Of a DNA stretch of 64,000 bases, positions 35,114-42,428 are shown piece by piece. Source of the DNA: an uncultured Anaerolineae bacterium. GTDB taxonomy: Bacteria; Chloroflexota; Anaerolineae; Promineifilales; Promineifilaceae. The position numbers and the translations under genes are program-made. The first letter of the stretch is position 1; every line of letters starts with the position of its first letter. The stretch lies in contig CAJQMR010000007.1 of assembly GCA_905479495.1 (NCBI GenBank), positions 62,001 to 126,000 of the forward strand, read 5' to 3'. The notes beneath the pieces were generated by a model that was not told where the DNA came from, did not search any database, and was given only the letters and a program-made list of their open reading frames with translations.

Positions 35114-35159
35114 TGGTGGTTAGTAGCTGGTTGCTAGTACAAGCCACTAACCACCAGCC
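35114..35159. repeat. TGGTGGTTAGT inverted repeat
   Basis: TGGTGGTTAGTAGCTGG and the complement ACTAACCACCAGCCA surround a short unpaired centre between convergent genes. Confidence 0.7.
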
Positions 35160-35165
35160 ACTTGC

Positions 35166-35585
35166 TCAAACAACGGCCGTTCGTATCTTTGTCTCGCTGG
35201 TGAGGGTGCGGTGTACCGGACAGCGGTCGGCAATTTCCGCCAGGCGTTTGATTTGTGCCTCGTCTAATTCCCCCTCAAAGTTAATTTCACAGTCGATGAT
35301 GTCTACCTTGGCCAGCCCTTCGGTTTCGCAATCTTCGCATTCGTTGGCGGACACTTTGCGGTGGTTGAGGGTGATCGAGACAGTTTCCACAGGCCACTGC
35401 TTGCGCCGGGCGTAGAGGTGAACGGTCATTACTTTACAGGCGGCCAACGCACTGAGCAGCAGATCGTACGGGTTTGGTCCTTGGTCTTCCCCGCCGGCGC
35501 TTTCTGGCTCATCGGCCAGGATGTGGTGGTTGCTGGCTTGAATTTGTACTTGCAGGTTTTGGAGGCTGTGGGCAGTTACGGTCAT
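35166..35585 (-). CDS. OsmC-family peroxide-reductase-like protein
   Basis: 139 residues with the two family cysteines, C50 in S-A-L-A-A-C-K and C122 in D-R-C-P-V-H-R-T-L, as used for thiol-based hydroperoxide reduction. It also has a C83-x2-C86 pair and C99, which are not typical. G-P-N-P-Y-D-L-L-L marks the dimer helix. The ATG at 35583-35585 has AGGAG eight bases upstream. It is the last gene of the DUF427-glk-pgl run on the minus strand, about 50 bases after pgl. Confidence 0.92.
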   Translation of the reverse strand: MTVTAHSLQNLQVQIQASNHHILADEPESAGGEDQGPNPYDLLLSALAACKVMTVHLYARRKQWPVETVSITLNHRKVSANECEDCETEGLAKVDIIDCEINFEGELDEAQIKRLAEIADRCPVHRTLTSETKIRTAVV

Positions 35586-35609
35586 GAAAGGTCTCCTTGA
35601 ATATATTTT

Positions 35610-35636
35610 AACGCAGAGGCGCGGAGGCGCAGAGAT
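35610..35636. repeat. CGCAGAGGCGC repeat copy
   Basis: AACGCAGAGGCGCGGAGGCGCAGAG-type string between pgl and the OsmC gene, related to the copies at 4985, 16461 and 18251. Confidence 0.6.
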
Positions 35637-35637
35637 T

Positions 35638-36384
35638 TTAGCTGAGTTGGCTCAGGTGTTGGGCTGCGGCCGTGTCGGTGAGCCAGGTGAGCGTGCCGTT
35701 GATAGGCTGAATGCGCTGAGCGGGCAATGTTTCTGGCTGATGTGGCCCGTAAAGCACTTTTTGCAATGTATCGGCTTTGCTGCTGCCGGTTACCAGGAAG
35801 ATGATGTGCCGTGCTTGATTGATAACGGTTGGCGTAAGGCTGAGCCGCTGAGCGGGACGGCCGTCATAATCCGCCGTTACGCCAATGACCCAATCCGCTT
35901 CCTGCACAGGTGAACCAGGAAAGAGCGAGGCGGTGTGGCCATCGCTGCCCATGCCCAGCAGCATCACGTCCAAAACAGGGATTTCTCCGTCACTGGCAAA
36001 GGCTTGCAGCTGGCTGGTGTAGTCGGCAACGGCCGTTTCCATTGCCAATTCGCCACGGGCACGATGAATATTCTCTGGGGGAATAGGCACCTTGTTGAGC
36101 AGCAGTTCAGCGACCTGGCCGTAATTGCTGCCGGGATCATCTGGTGGCACCAACCGTTCATCCCCCCAAAAGAGGTGGGTTTGTGGCCAGGGCATTTGTT
36201 GGCAAAACGGCCGTTCCGCCAACAGCCGATACAGGCCAGCCGGTGTGCCTCCCCCAGAAAGCGCCAGGCTAAAACGGCCGTTTTGTGAGACCGCTTCTTG
36301 GGCCAATGTGGTTATTAATTGGGCCGCTGCCTGGTTAAAAGCGTCATGGGTGGCAAAGATGTGCAGCGTCACTGGCTCAGGCAT
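35638..36384 (-). CDS. pgl: 6-phosphogluconolactonase
   Basis: 248 residues. It hydrolyses 6-phosphogluconolactone to 6-phosphogluconate in the pentose phosphate route. Conserved segments are A-L-S-G-G-G-T-P in the phosphate loop, F-W-G-D-E-R-L-V-P-P-D-D-P-G-S-N-Y, and L-L-G-M-G-S-D-G-H-T-A-S-L-F-P-G with the catalytic His. The ATG at 36382-36384 overlaps the last eight bases of glk, so the two are translationally coupled. No glucose-6-phosphate dehydrogenase gene is in the window. Confidence 0.95.
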   Translation of the reverse strand: MPEPVTLHIFATHDAFNQAAAQLITTLAQEAVSQNGRFSLALSGGGTPAGLYRLLAERPFCQQMPWPQTHLFWGDERLVPPDDPGSNYGQVAELLLNKVPIPPENIHRARGELAMETAVADYTSQLQAFASDGEIPVLDVMLLGMGSDGHTASLFPGSPVQEADWVIGVTADYDGRPAQRLSLTPTVINQARHIIFLVTGSSKADTLQKVLYGPHQPETLPAQRIQPINGTLTWLTDTAAAQHLSQLS

Positions 36385-37369
36385 GTAGCAAATCCAGTCC
36401 GCCCCAGGCGGCTCCCAGCAGTGCCGTTTGTGGATTGCAAATCACGTGCAGCGGCATGTTGAGCAGCAGGTTGGTAAAGCGCCCTTTGTCGCTAAACTTG
36501 GAAATGAAGCGGTCTGTTTGCAGCAAATTGAGCAGGCGCGGCGGAATGCCGCCCCCCAGAAAAACGCCGCCGGTGGCCAATACTTTCAGGGCCATGTTGC
36601 TGGCTTCGCCTGCCAAAATATCGACAAACATCTGCACGGTAGCGGCGCAAATTTCGGCCGTTTGGGCCAATCCCGCTTCCACGATAACCGGTGTGGGATC
36701 GGCTGCCTGGTCGAGTTGCTCGCGCAGCCAGTCGGGTTCCGGGAAACGGCCGTCTTGCCGCCAAAAGGCGTACAAATTGGGAATACCGCTGCCAGAACAG
36801 ACGCGTTCAAAGCTGATGTGATGATATTTTTCTCCAAGAAAGGCAAGCAAGGCACATTCATCGGGGGTGGTGGGGGCGAAGGAAGCATGTCCCCCTTCAG
36901 ACGGATGGGCCTGATAGCGCTGCCCATCCCAAATGAGGAATCCTTCGCCTAAACCGGTGCCGGGCGCGATCACCGCAATGGCCCCCCCAGATTCAGCATT
37001 TCCTTCATTAATGGTGGCCAGATCGTTGGCCTGTAAATGGGGAACTGCGTTGGCAATAGATTCCAGGTCGTTGAGGAGGATTACTTGTTCAATCTGGTGT
37101 CTTTGGCCAATAGCTGCAGAATCGATTACCCAGGGTAAATTGGTTATTTGGGAACGGCCGTTCACCACCGGCCCGGCTACGCCAAAACTAGCCGCTTCGA
37201 TGGGTTCGTCTTTGTCTTCTAAAAATTGCGCAATAATGGCTTCCAGCGAAGAAAACTGGCCGCTAGGAAAAGTTTGTAAATGAAGCGGATGCAGTGGCGC
37301 ATTTGTCACTGAAGACGAAAAGAGTGCCAGTACTGTTTTGGTGCCGCCAATATCACCGGCTAATAACAT
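36377..37369 (-). CDS. glk: glucokinase
   Basis: 330 residues, of the ATP-glucokinase (Glk) family. Motifs: L-L-A-G-D-I-G-G-T-K-T (phosphate 1), G-V-A-G-P-V near 67, L-N-D-L-E-S-I-A with the catalytic Asp (about 102), A-P-G-T-G-L-G-E-G-F-L and S-E-G-G-H-A-S-F-A-P. It phosphorylates glucose to feed glycolysis and the pentose phosphate route with pgl, which overlaps its end. GGGGGAG precedes the ATG. It begins 9 bases after the DUF427 gene. Confidence 0.95.
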   Translation of the reverse strand: MLLAGDIGGTKTVLALFSSSVTNAPLHPLHLQTFPSGQFSSLEAIIAQFLEDKDEPIEAASFGVAGPVVNGRSQITNLPWVIDSAAIGQRHQIEQVILLNDLESIANAVPHLQANDLATINEGNAESGGAIAVIAPGTGLGEGFLIWDGQRYQAHPSEGGHASFAPTTPDECALLAFLGEKYHHISFERVCSGSGIPNLYAFWRQDGRFPEPDWLREQLDQAADPTPVIVEAGLAQTAEICAATVQMFVDILAGEASNMALKVLATGGVFLGGGIPPRLLNLLQTDRFISKFSDKGRFTNLLLNMPLHVICNPQTALLGAAWGGLDLLHA

Positions 37370-37378
37370 GGCTCCCCC

Positions 37379-37663
37379 TTATGATTCGATTTTTACGCCG
37401 CGCCAAAAAGCCACGTGATCTTTAATGTTGCTGGCCGCATCTTTGGGATTAGGGTAGTACCAGGCGGCATTTTCGTTTTTTTGTCCGTTGACTTCAATGG
37501 TGTAATAGCTCGCGGTTCCTTTCCAGGGACAAATGGTGTTGTGGCTGTTCTCCTTAAAATATTCGCGGTTAATTGTTTGTGGGGGGAAATAATGGTTCCC
37601 TTCGACCATTTCAGTTTGGTCACTTTCGGCCAGGACAGCACCATTCCAGATTGCTTTTGTCAT
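37379..37663 (-). CDS. DUF427 domain protein
   Basis: 94 residues, nearly all the DUF427 fold: A-I-W-N-G-A-V-L-A-E-S near the start, E-G-N-H-Y-F-P-P, C-P-W-K-G-T-A-S-Y-Y and A-W-Y-Y-P-N-P near the end. These small proteins are widespread and usually without assigned function. It leads the DUF427-glk-pgl run and may share its promoter. Confidence 0.92.
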   Translation of the reverse strand: MTKAIWNGAVLAESDQTEMVEGNHYFPPQTINREYFKENSHNTICPWKGTASYYTIEVNGQKNENAAWYYPNPKDAASNIKDHVAFWRGVKIES

Positions 37664-37741
37664 CTTTGTTGCTCCTATTCCAGTTTGTAAAAGGGGTAAG
37701 CGTTTGGGGTGAAAATAGCCGAGCGCTTAGGCGAATGAGGC

Positions 37742-38074
37742 TTATTCGGATTCGGCCGATTTTAAGACGTGCAGCAAAACTTCGTATTCGTCACGACAAT
37801 CTACACACATATCGAGATGATTTTTTACCAGAGGCATCAGCAGCTTGGCATCCTCATCATCTGCAACCAGCTCTACATATTCATCTAACAGCGCAAATAC
37901 CTCATCACAGCAGTAGGCATTTTCTGTTGTTTTTTCCAGACGCAGCATCAAATCAACCATCAGTTCCTGGGTGAGTGCGCCCGGCGTGGGTTCAGTCACC
38001 ACTGCCTGGCTTGTTTCATCCACAGCTGGTTTTGAGCGGCTAAAAAAGTTTTTGATCTGGTTCCAAATAGTCAT
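37742..38074 (-). CDS. putative zinc-binding anti-sigma-type protein
   Basis: 110 residues. A basic N-terminus and a Pro/Thr linker lead to a helical region (about 45-105) with C-C-D-E-V-F-A-L-L-D-E-Y, then H-L-D-M-C-V-D-C, the H-x3-C-x2-C of zf-HC2-like anti-sigma domains. No membrane helix is visible, so it would be a soluble regulator. It lies about 100 bases behind the sigma factor gene on the same strand and could bind that sigma factor (inference from family and position). The start is the ATG at 38072-38074; a TTG two codons upstream is less likely. Confidence 0.75.
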   Translation of the reverse strand: MTIWNQIKNFFSRSKPAVDETSQAVVTEPTPGALTQELMVDLMLRLEKTTENAYCCDEVFALLDEYVELVADDEDAKLLMPLVKNHLDMCVDCRDEYEVLLHVLKSAESE

Positions 38075-38178
38075 AATCAATGCAAATGTGCCTTAGGTAG
38101 ACGATACCTTGTTCCAAACGTGATTCGCTTTCTTTGATGGTTTTGTTGCTGTCGTTCTTACCTCAACGCGATTTATGA

Positions 38179-38814
38179 TTAATCGAATACTTGTAAAATG
38201 TCGCCTGGCGTGTAGCCATCCTGGGCCAAACTTTTTTTCAACTTCACCCGGGCATCGTGCAGCAGCTTGTAAACGGCGTTGGGCTTCATTTCTAGCTTCT
38301 TGGCAATTTGGCCGGTCGTTTTACCCCCAATGACTGAATCGACCAGGGCGGTACGCTGACGTTCAGTTAGATCGTTTTCGATCAATTTTTGCACATATTT
38401 AAGCAACTCCGCGCGGGCGGTTCTGTTTTCTGGCGTGGGTGCTTCATCGGCCACAAAGCTGGGCGTGTAATCGCCGCTTTCCGTTTCTGTCAAACCGTTG
38501 AGGGAGCTGTCTTGCCATCGTTTGCGCCGCAGTTCAGTGAGGGCCACGGAGATGGCAATTTTATGAGCCCAAGTGGTAAATTTGCTGCGCCCGGCAAACG
38601 TATCAATCTTTTCCAGCACTTTTAGCACGGCTTCCTGGGCAAAATCTTCTGCCTGGGTGTCAAATTCCGGGGCGGAGGTTTTTACTTGTGCCAGTAAGCC
38701 TCGTCGAAGCCCATTGGTTAAAATCTGGCTTAAATCAGCAACGGCCGTTTCATATTGGGGATGTTCTGGCCGAAGCTCAGCCAGCCATTGTTCATTCGTT
38801 CGTTTGGTAGTCAC
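38179..38814 (-). CDS. sigma-70 family (ECF-type) RNA polymerase sigma factor
   Basis: 211 residues with sigma regions 2 and 4. Region 2 (about 30-95) carries A-E-D-F-A-Q-E-A-V-L-K-V-L and F-T-T-W-A-H-K-I-A. Region 4 (about 135-195) carries T-E-R-Q-R-T-A-L and a helix-turn-helix with A-K-K-L-E-M-K-P-N-A-V-Y-K-L-L-H-D-A-R. There is an extra acidic linker between them. The GTG start at 38812-38814 has no ribosome site, and a TATAAT lies seven bases away, so the message may be leaderless. The zinc-binding gene downstream is the candidate anti-sigma. Confidence 0.9.
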   Translation of the reverse strand: MTTKRTNEQWLAELRPEHPQYETAVADLSQILTNGLRRGLLAQVKTSAPEFDTQAEDFAQEAVLKVLEKIDTFAGRSKFTTWAHKIAISVALTELRRKRWQDSSLNGLTETESGDYTPSFVADEAPTPENRTARAELLKYVQKLIENDLTERQRTALVDSVIGGKTTGQIAKKLEMKPNAVYKLLHDARVKLKKSLAQDGYTPGDILQVFD

Positions 38815-38821
38815 GCCGCAT

Positions 38822-38827
38822 ATTATA
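38822..38827 (-). promoter_or_regulatory. candidate -10 box for the sigma gene
   Basis: TATAAT on the minus strand, seven bases before the GTG. A TGGCT-GGT-AGCCA palindrome at 38844-38856 covers the expected -35 area, where no TTGACA-like box is seen. Confidence 0.5.
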
Positions 38828-38920
38828 CAGAAATTTTGTTATGTGGCTGGTAGCCAGACCAATTTTGGCTATCATTACGCTATTAATTTCCCCATACATT
38901 GTGGGTCTGGAGAAGTAAAG

Positions 38921-39187
38921 ATGAACAACGCAGAAAACAAGGATGCTCAAATAATTATGTACACCACAAGCTGGTGTTCAGACTGTCATCGGGCCAAGTA
39001 TTTGCTGGATGAATACGGCGTTACTTATGTCAATATAGATGTTGATGAAAACCCTGAAGGTCTGGCATTTGTAAAGCAGATGAACGGTGGTAACCGAGTT
39101 GTACCCACCATTGTCTTTCCAGACAGCACAATTTTGGTTGAACCTTCAAACGCGCTTTTGGCAGAAAAAGCTGGCATTGAGCTTTAA
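38921..39187 (+). CDS. glutaredoxin/mycoredoxin-like thiol reductase
   Basis: 88 residues with the thioredoxin-fold redox motif W-C19-S-D-C22, then Y-V-N-I-D-V-D-E-N and the cis-Pro loop V-P-T-I-V-F. This matches the mycoredoxin/NrdH-like subgroup that reduces mixed disulfides or supports ribonucleotide reduction. The ATG at 38921 follows GGAGAAGTAAAG. It diverges from the sigma factor gene with a 106-base gap, which leaves room for shared control. Confidence 0.9.
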   Translation: MNNAENKDAQIIMYTTSWCSDCHRAKYLLDEYGVTYVNIDVDENPEGLAFVKQMNGGNRVVPTIVFPDSTILVEPSNALLAEKAGIEL

Positions 39188-39405
39188 AGACCTGCAAATT
39201 GGCTGCAATTTTAATTTAAAGCAAGAAATTTTAGGCAAAATGCCAGTGCAATTGTTGATCATTTCAATTATAATGAACGGTATTATTCAGGCTTTTACTA
39301 TCATGTGTCGGCATATGCATTTAACATAGATGTAGACACCTGGAGTTTCCGACCGACTCGCAGCAGATGGTATAGCTCAGTAGTGTGCAGGAGATATGAC
39401 CGATT

Positions 39406-39570
39406 ATGAAAGAGTCTATGTCGATCAACAAGTTCAACGAGTTGTTAAAAGCTGGTAAGTCTGAAGATTCCTTGCTGGCCACCTTGCTCCAATTAACGAA
39501 AGTATCCAACCACAAAGATTTATCCGAACTGCGTAAGACAGAGGTTTGGGGCTGGTATTGGGACTGGTAG
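39406..39570 (+). CDS. short Trp-rich peptide, putative ComX-like precursor
   Basis: 54 codons. The N-terminal 40 residues are a polar, Leu-rich, Lys/Ser leader (M-K-E-S-M-S-I-N-K-F start, then L-L-K-A-G-K-S-E-D-S). The C-terminus is E-V-W-G-W-Y-W-D-W, with four Trp and one Tyr in the last seven residues. No signal peptide. The size and C-terminal aromatic core resemble precursors such as ComX, whose Trp is prenylated by the adjacent ComQ. The next gene (39778) is a prenyl-synthase-like protein. AGGAG lies 12 bases before the ATG, a little long, and another ATG is closer in a different frame. The homology to ComX is by size, core and neighbour, not alignment. Confidence 0.65.
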   Translation: MKESMSINKFNELLKAGKSEDSLLATLLQLTKVSNHKDLSELRKTEVWGWYWDW

Positions 39571-39635
39571 TTCATTGGCGCTAGAGGGGGGGATGGCTAC
39601 GGCCGTATTCCCTTCTTGTTTTCCCTTCTCTTCCT

Positions 39636-39666
39636 GATTGTGTGCAGGGGTCGGCTGTACACAATC
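39636..39666 (+). other. strong hairpin between peptide and prenyl-synthase genes
   Basis: GATTGTGT-GCAG (39636-39647) pairs with CTGT-ACACAATC (39655-39666) as a 12-bp stem (one G-U) with a 7-base loop. No T run follows, so it is more likely an mRNA stabiliser or processing point that sets peptide-to-enzyme ratio than a terminator. Confidence 0.6.
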
Positions 39667-39777
39667 ATGCTCCCAACGCTGCTAAATGCAAATTGAATAG
39701 CAGGACCATTGGCCTTTCATCAACCACAACTGTGGTGCCCGGTATTATGCGATCACAGCTTAAGAAGGTGGAGCCTT

Positions 39778-40749
39778 ATGATTGATGTTACCCAAATGAG
39801 CACGTATTTTTTGCAGCAACCGGAAGTGGCTGCCTGGCCCGAATTGGTTGAGGTATGGCACCATTATGCGCAAAATGCGCACTCCTGGCACCTGCCGGAA
39901 CTGGCTTGCCAGGCTGTGGGCGGGGCTGTGGCGCGTGTGGTGCCGATGATAACGGCCGTTGGCTGCTGCCATATTAGCATTGTGCTGGTGGATGATATTT
40001 TGGATGATGATCCCAAAGGATTGTATCAGCGGCTGGGGGCGGGGGTCGCGGCAAACTTTGGCTTGGCGTTTCAATCGATTGCCTACCGTATTGTGCAGCA
40101 GGCAGCGGCAGAAATGGGGTGGGGAACGGCCGTAACGCAGCAAATGTTGGCCGAATTGATCCATCTCAACCTAAAAACCGCCTACGGACAGCATTTGGAC
40201 GTCCAAGAAATTCTTACCGAAGCGCATTATTGGGACACAGTGGAGGCCAAAAGCACGCCATATTACGGCGCTGGTTTTTATCTCGGTGCCCTGGCTGGCG
40301 GGGCTGACGAAGCAGTGGCCACTCAACTGCGCCAATTTGGTGGCCTTATTGGCAAACTCATTCAAATAAGCGACGATCTGGCCGATGTGTATCAAACTCC
40401 AGCTTGCCCTGATTGGCAGCGTGGAACTGGGAACCTGGCCATTTTGTATGCCCGGTTAGCAGAGTATTCTGGAAAAACCCGATTTGAAGAACTGTTGCCT
40501 AAAATTGCCGATCTATCACTGTTAGAAGAGGCGCAGCAGCTGCTGTTGCAAAGCGGAGCCGTTAGTTATTGCATTTACCATTTATTACAGACCGCCAGGG
40601 AGGCAAGGGCTGTCTTAAATGATTGTGTCTTAGAAAACCCGTTGCTGCTACAAAAATTTTTGGCCGAACGTATTTCCCATCTGTTTGAGTTAATGGAAAC
40701 CAGCAAGATGCCACTGCCAGCCGAACTGGCGGCTGAATTGTTGGCTTAG
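39778..40749 (+). CDS. polyprenyl-synthase-fold protein, putative ComQ-like isoprenyl transferase
   Basis: 323 residues of the isoprenyl diphosphate synthase fold. The first Asp-rich motif is D72-D-I-L-D76 followed by D-D-P-K-G-L-Y, and the second is D199-D-L-A-D203. G-Q-H-L-D (137-141) and an E-A-K-S-T segment match the substrate loops. The N-terminal 50 residues lack the usual long-chain synthase start, and length is close to ComQ-type proteins. Beside a Trp-rich peptide gene, a role in attaching an isoprenyl group to Trp is more likely than chain elongation (inference). The ATG follows AAGGTGGAGCC. It ends 25 bases from the convergent response regulator. Confidence 0.78.
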   Translation: MIDVTQMSTYFLQQPEVAAWPELVEVWHHYAQNAHSWHLPELACQAVGGAVARVVPMITAVGCCHISIVLVDDILDDDPKGLYQRLGAGVAANFGLAFQSIAYRIVQQAAAEMGWGTAVTQQMLAELIHLNLKTAYGQHLDVQEILTEAHYWDTVEAKSTPYYGAGFYLGALAGGADEAVATQLRQFGGLIGKLIQISDDLADVYQTPACPDWQRGTGNLAILYARLAEYSGKTRFEELLPKIADLSLLEEAQQLLLQSGAVSYCIYHLLQTAREARAVLNDCVLENPLLLQKFLAERISHLFELMETSKMPLPAELAAELLA

Positions 40750-40774
40750 CGCTTTTTTGGAGAAGGGAGCAAGC

Positions 40775-41497
40775 TTACATTGAGGAATCGGCGGTGGAGG
40801 TGAAGCGGTAGCCTGTGCCTCGTTCGGCGACGATGTAGGTTGGTTCGTTGGGATTGACCTCGATTTTGCGCCGCAGCCGATGCACATGTACATGCAGGCG
40901 ATCTTCTTGAGCTTCTTCCATAGGCCAGATGCGGTTGAGTAAAAAGTCAGTGGTGACAATGCGGCCAGCATTGCGCACGAGAATGTAGAGCAGTTTTGTT
41001 TCTGTAGGGGTAAGGGAAACGGATTCGCCTTCTACTAAGGCTTCTCGATTGGGGAAATTCACCATGAGCCGGTCATCAATGCGGGTGGTTGACTCAAGCG
41101 TATAGCTGTAATCACCCATGCGGCGCAGCACCCGGCTTACCCGGGCTTTTAGCTCTTCCGGGTTAAATGGCTTCACGATGTAATCTTCGGCGTACTGTTC
41201 CAAGCCTTCGATGATAGTTTCTTCGGTGTTAACGGCCGTAAGCATAATAATCGGCATATCGCTGAATTCCCGTACCGCGTGACAAAACTCAAAGCCGCTC
41301 ATTATAGGCATGTGTAGATCCACAATAGCCAAATGGGGCATGCCATACCGATTAATGAGCTTGAGGGCATCTTGCCCTGAAGCGGCCGTCATTACCTGAT
41401 ACCCTGCCTGTTCCAGGGTATGCTGGACAATGCGCAAGGTAAAGGCATTATCGTCAACGGCAATGATTTTTTGGGATTCAATTGGGGAGTCAAACAT
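40775..41497 (-). CDS. OmpR/PhoB-type response regulator
   Basis: 240 residues. The receiver domain (8-125) has an acidic pocket (V-D-D-N), phospho-acceptor D60 in I-V-D-L-H-M-P, and conserved T and K (I-M-L-T-A, I-V-K-P-F). A winged-helix DNA-binding domain (about 145-235) has L-T-P-T-E-x-x-L-L, V-H-V-H-R-L-R-R-K-I and G-T-G-Y-R-F. No histidine kinase is adjacent; the nearest kinase in the window is at 8012-10540. The gene faces the prenyl-synthase gene end to end, so a shared function is possible but not shown. Confidence 0.92.
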   Translation of the reverse strand: MFDSPIESQKIIAVDDNAFTLRIVQHTLEQAGYQVMTAASGQDALKLINRYGMPHLAIVDLHMPIMSGFEFCHAVREFSDMPIIMLTAVNTEETIIEGLEQYAEDYIVKPFNPEELKARVSRVLRRMGDYSYTLESTTRIDDRLMVNFPNREALVEGESVSLTPTETKLLYILVRNAGRIVTTDFLLNRIWPMEEAQEDRLHVHVHRLRRKIEVNPNEPTYIVAERGTGYRFTSTADSSM

Positions 41498-41841
41498 AGG
41501 TTATTTCTTTACTGTACTGCAATGTATTAAGGTGATTTACTGAATTGAGGCTCAGATTTTTATTCTTACTCTTTGTCAGAATTGTAGAAAGTATAACTGA
41601 ATACGGCCGTAAGATAAAGGGAAAAAAGGCGTGAATAGTACTAATATAATCCTTGCTCTGGTGAATCGTTGCCCCATGCTTCATTTCTGTTAGAATTTTA
41701 TACTATAGGAATCATTGACAGATGTTTAGTGCATCGGGTACCTGTTTGACGACGGAAAATTTAAGAATAAATCCCATAAATCCCACCTGAAAAAGACCCC
41801 TTTTCCAGCGTTGGTATACCATTGTGAAACATGGTCTAAAA

Positions 41842-41883
41842 TTGACAGTTAACTTTGCCCTTGTTATCTGCATGTGTTATAAC
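41842..41883 (+). promoter_or_regulatory. overlapping promoter candidates for the nuo cluster
   Basis: TTGACA (41842-41847), 17 bases, TATCTG; and TTGCCC (41855-41860), 17 bases, TATAAC (41878-41883). Both point to nuoA. Upstream, the gap from 41498 to 42059 contains AT-rich sequence with an octamer copy and no supportable gene. Confidence 0.55.
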
Positions 41884-41944
41884 AGAGTTGGTAAATGGGA
41901 TATATTTCACAAATAGTTTGTGAACATTAAAAGGCAACTTCAAC

Positions 41945-41998
41945 AAAAACCCACAGACGGTGTCAAATAGTTCAGCGACGCTAATCTGTCGGGTTTTT
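41945..41998 (+). terminator. terminator-like hairpin in the nuo leader
   Basis: AAAAACCCACAGA and TCTGTCGGGTTTTT pair with one bulge around a 27-base loop, followed by ATTATCGG. It lies between the candidate promoters and nuoA, so it may attenuate the operon rather than end an upstream transcript. Confidence 0.5.
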
Positions 41999-42059
41999 AT
42001 TATCGGCTGTAAACTGAACCATTTACGTTCCCATCTTATCGAGTGGAGGAAGAACACCT

Positions 42060-42416
42060 GTGCAAAGTGAGTGGCAATTCATCGTTTTATTTGTGCTGCT
42101 GGCCCCTATATTCCCAGTGGCACCAATTCTCATAAACCGCCTTCTTGGTCCCCATAAACCAAATCCCATTAAGCAGCAAACCTACGAGTGTGGTGTAGAA
42201 ACTGTAGGTGATGCCTGGGTGCAGTTTAAAGTCCAGTACTATATTTACGCCCTTGTTTTTGTCATTTTTGATATTGAAGCCGTCTTTCTGTTTCCGATTG
42301 CTGCTGCCTACGATAATTTAGGTTTGTTTGCTGTGGGCGCTGCCGTATTGTTCATTTTCTTGCTGGCAGATGGGTTGCTTTATGCCTGGGGTCGTGGCGT
42401 TCTGGAATGGATTTAA
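42060..42416 (+). CDS. nuoA: NADH-quinone oxidoreductase subunit A
   Basis: 118 residues with three membrane helices, a core proton-pumping-arm subunit of complex I. The conserved loop K-Q-Q-T-Y-E-C-G-V-E (quinone-site region, ending in the invariant Cys) and F-K-V-Q-Y-Y-I-Y-A-L-V-F-V-I-F-D-I-E-A-V-F segment are present (helix 2 with the invariant Asp/Glu). The GTG start at 42060 has GGAGG nine bases upstream. First gene of nuoA-H-J-K-L-M-M-N; nuoB, C, D, I and the NADH-binding subunits are absent from the window. Confidence 0.95.
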   Translation: MQSEWQFIVLFVLLAPIFPVAPILINRLLGPHKPNPIKQQTYECGVETVGDAWVQFKVQYYIYALVFVIFDIEAVFLFPIAAAYDNLGLFAVGAAVLFIFLLADGLLYAWGRGVLEWI

Positions 42417-42428
42417 GAGGAATAGACA

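Noticed and set aside
38573-38920. A longer glutaredoxin frame starting at 38573
   Set aside because: It runs antisense through the sigma factor gene; the ATG at 38921 with GGAGAAGTAAAG is clearly better.
39370-39390. A tRNA-like string GGTATAGCTCAGTAG before the peptide gene
   Set aside because: Only the D-arm-like piece is present; there is no acceptor, anticodon or T-arm partner.
39321-39575. An 84-codon minus-strand frame over the Trp-rich peptide gene
   Set aside because: Composition is not protein-like and it has no ribosome site; the plus-strand peptide is better supported by its ribosome site, core and neighbour.
41836-42057. A 73-codon minus-strand frame in the nuo leader
   Set aside because: It overlaps the promoter and hairpin candidates and has no recognisable features.
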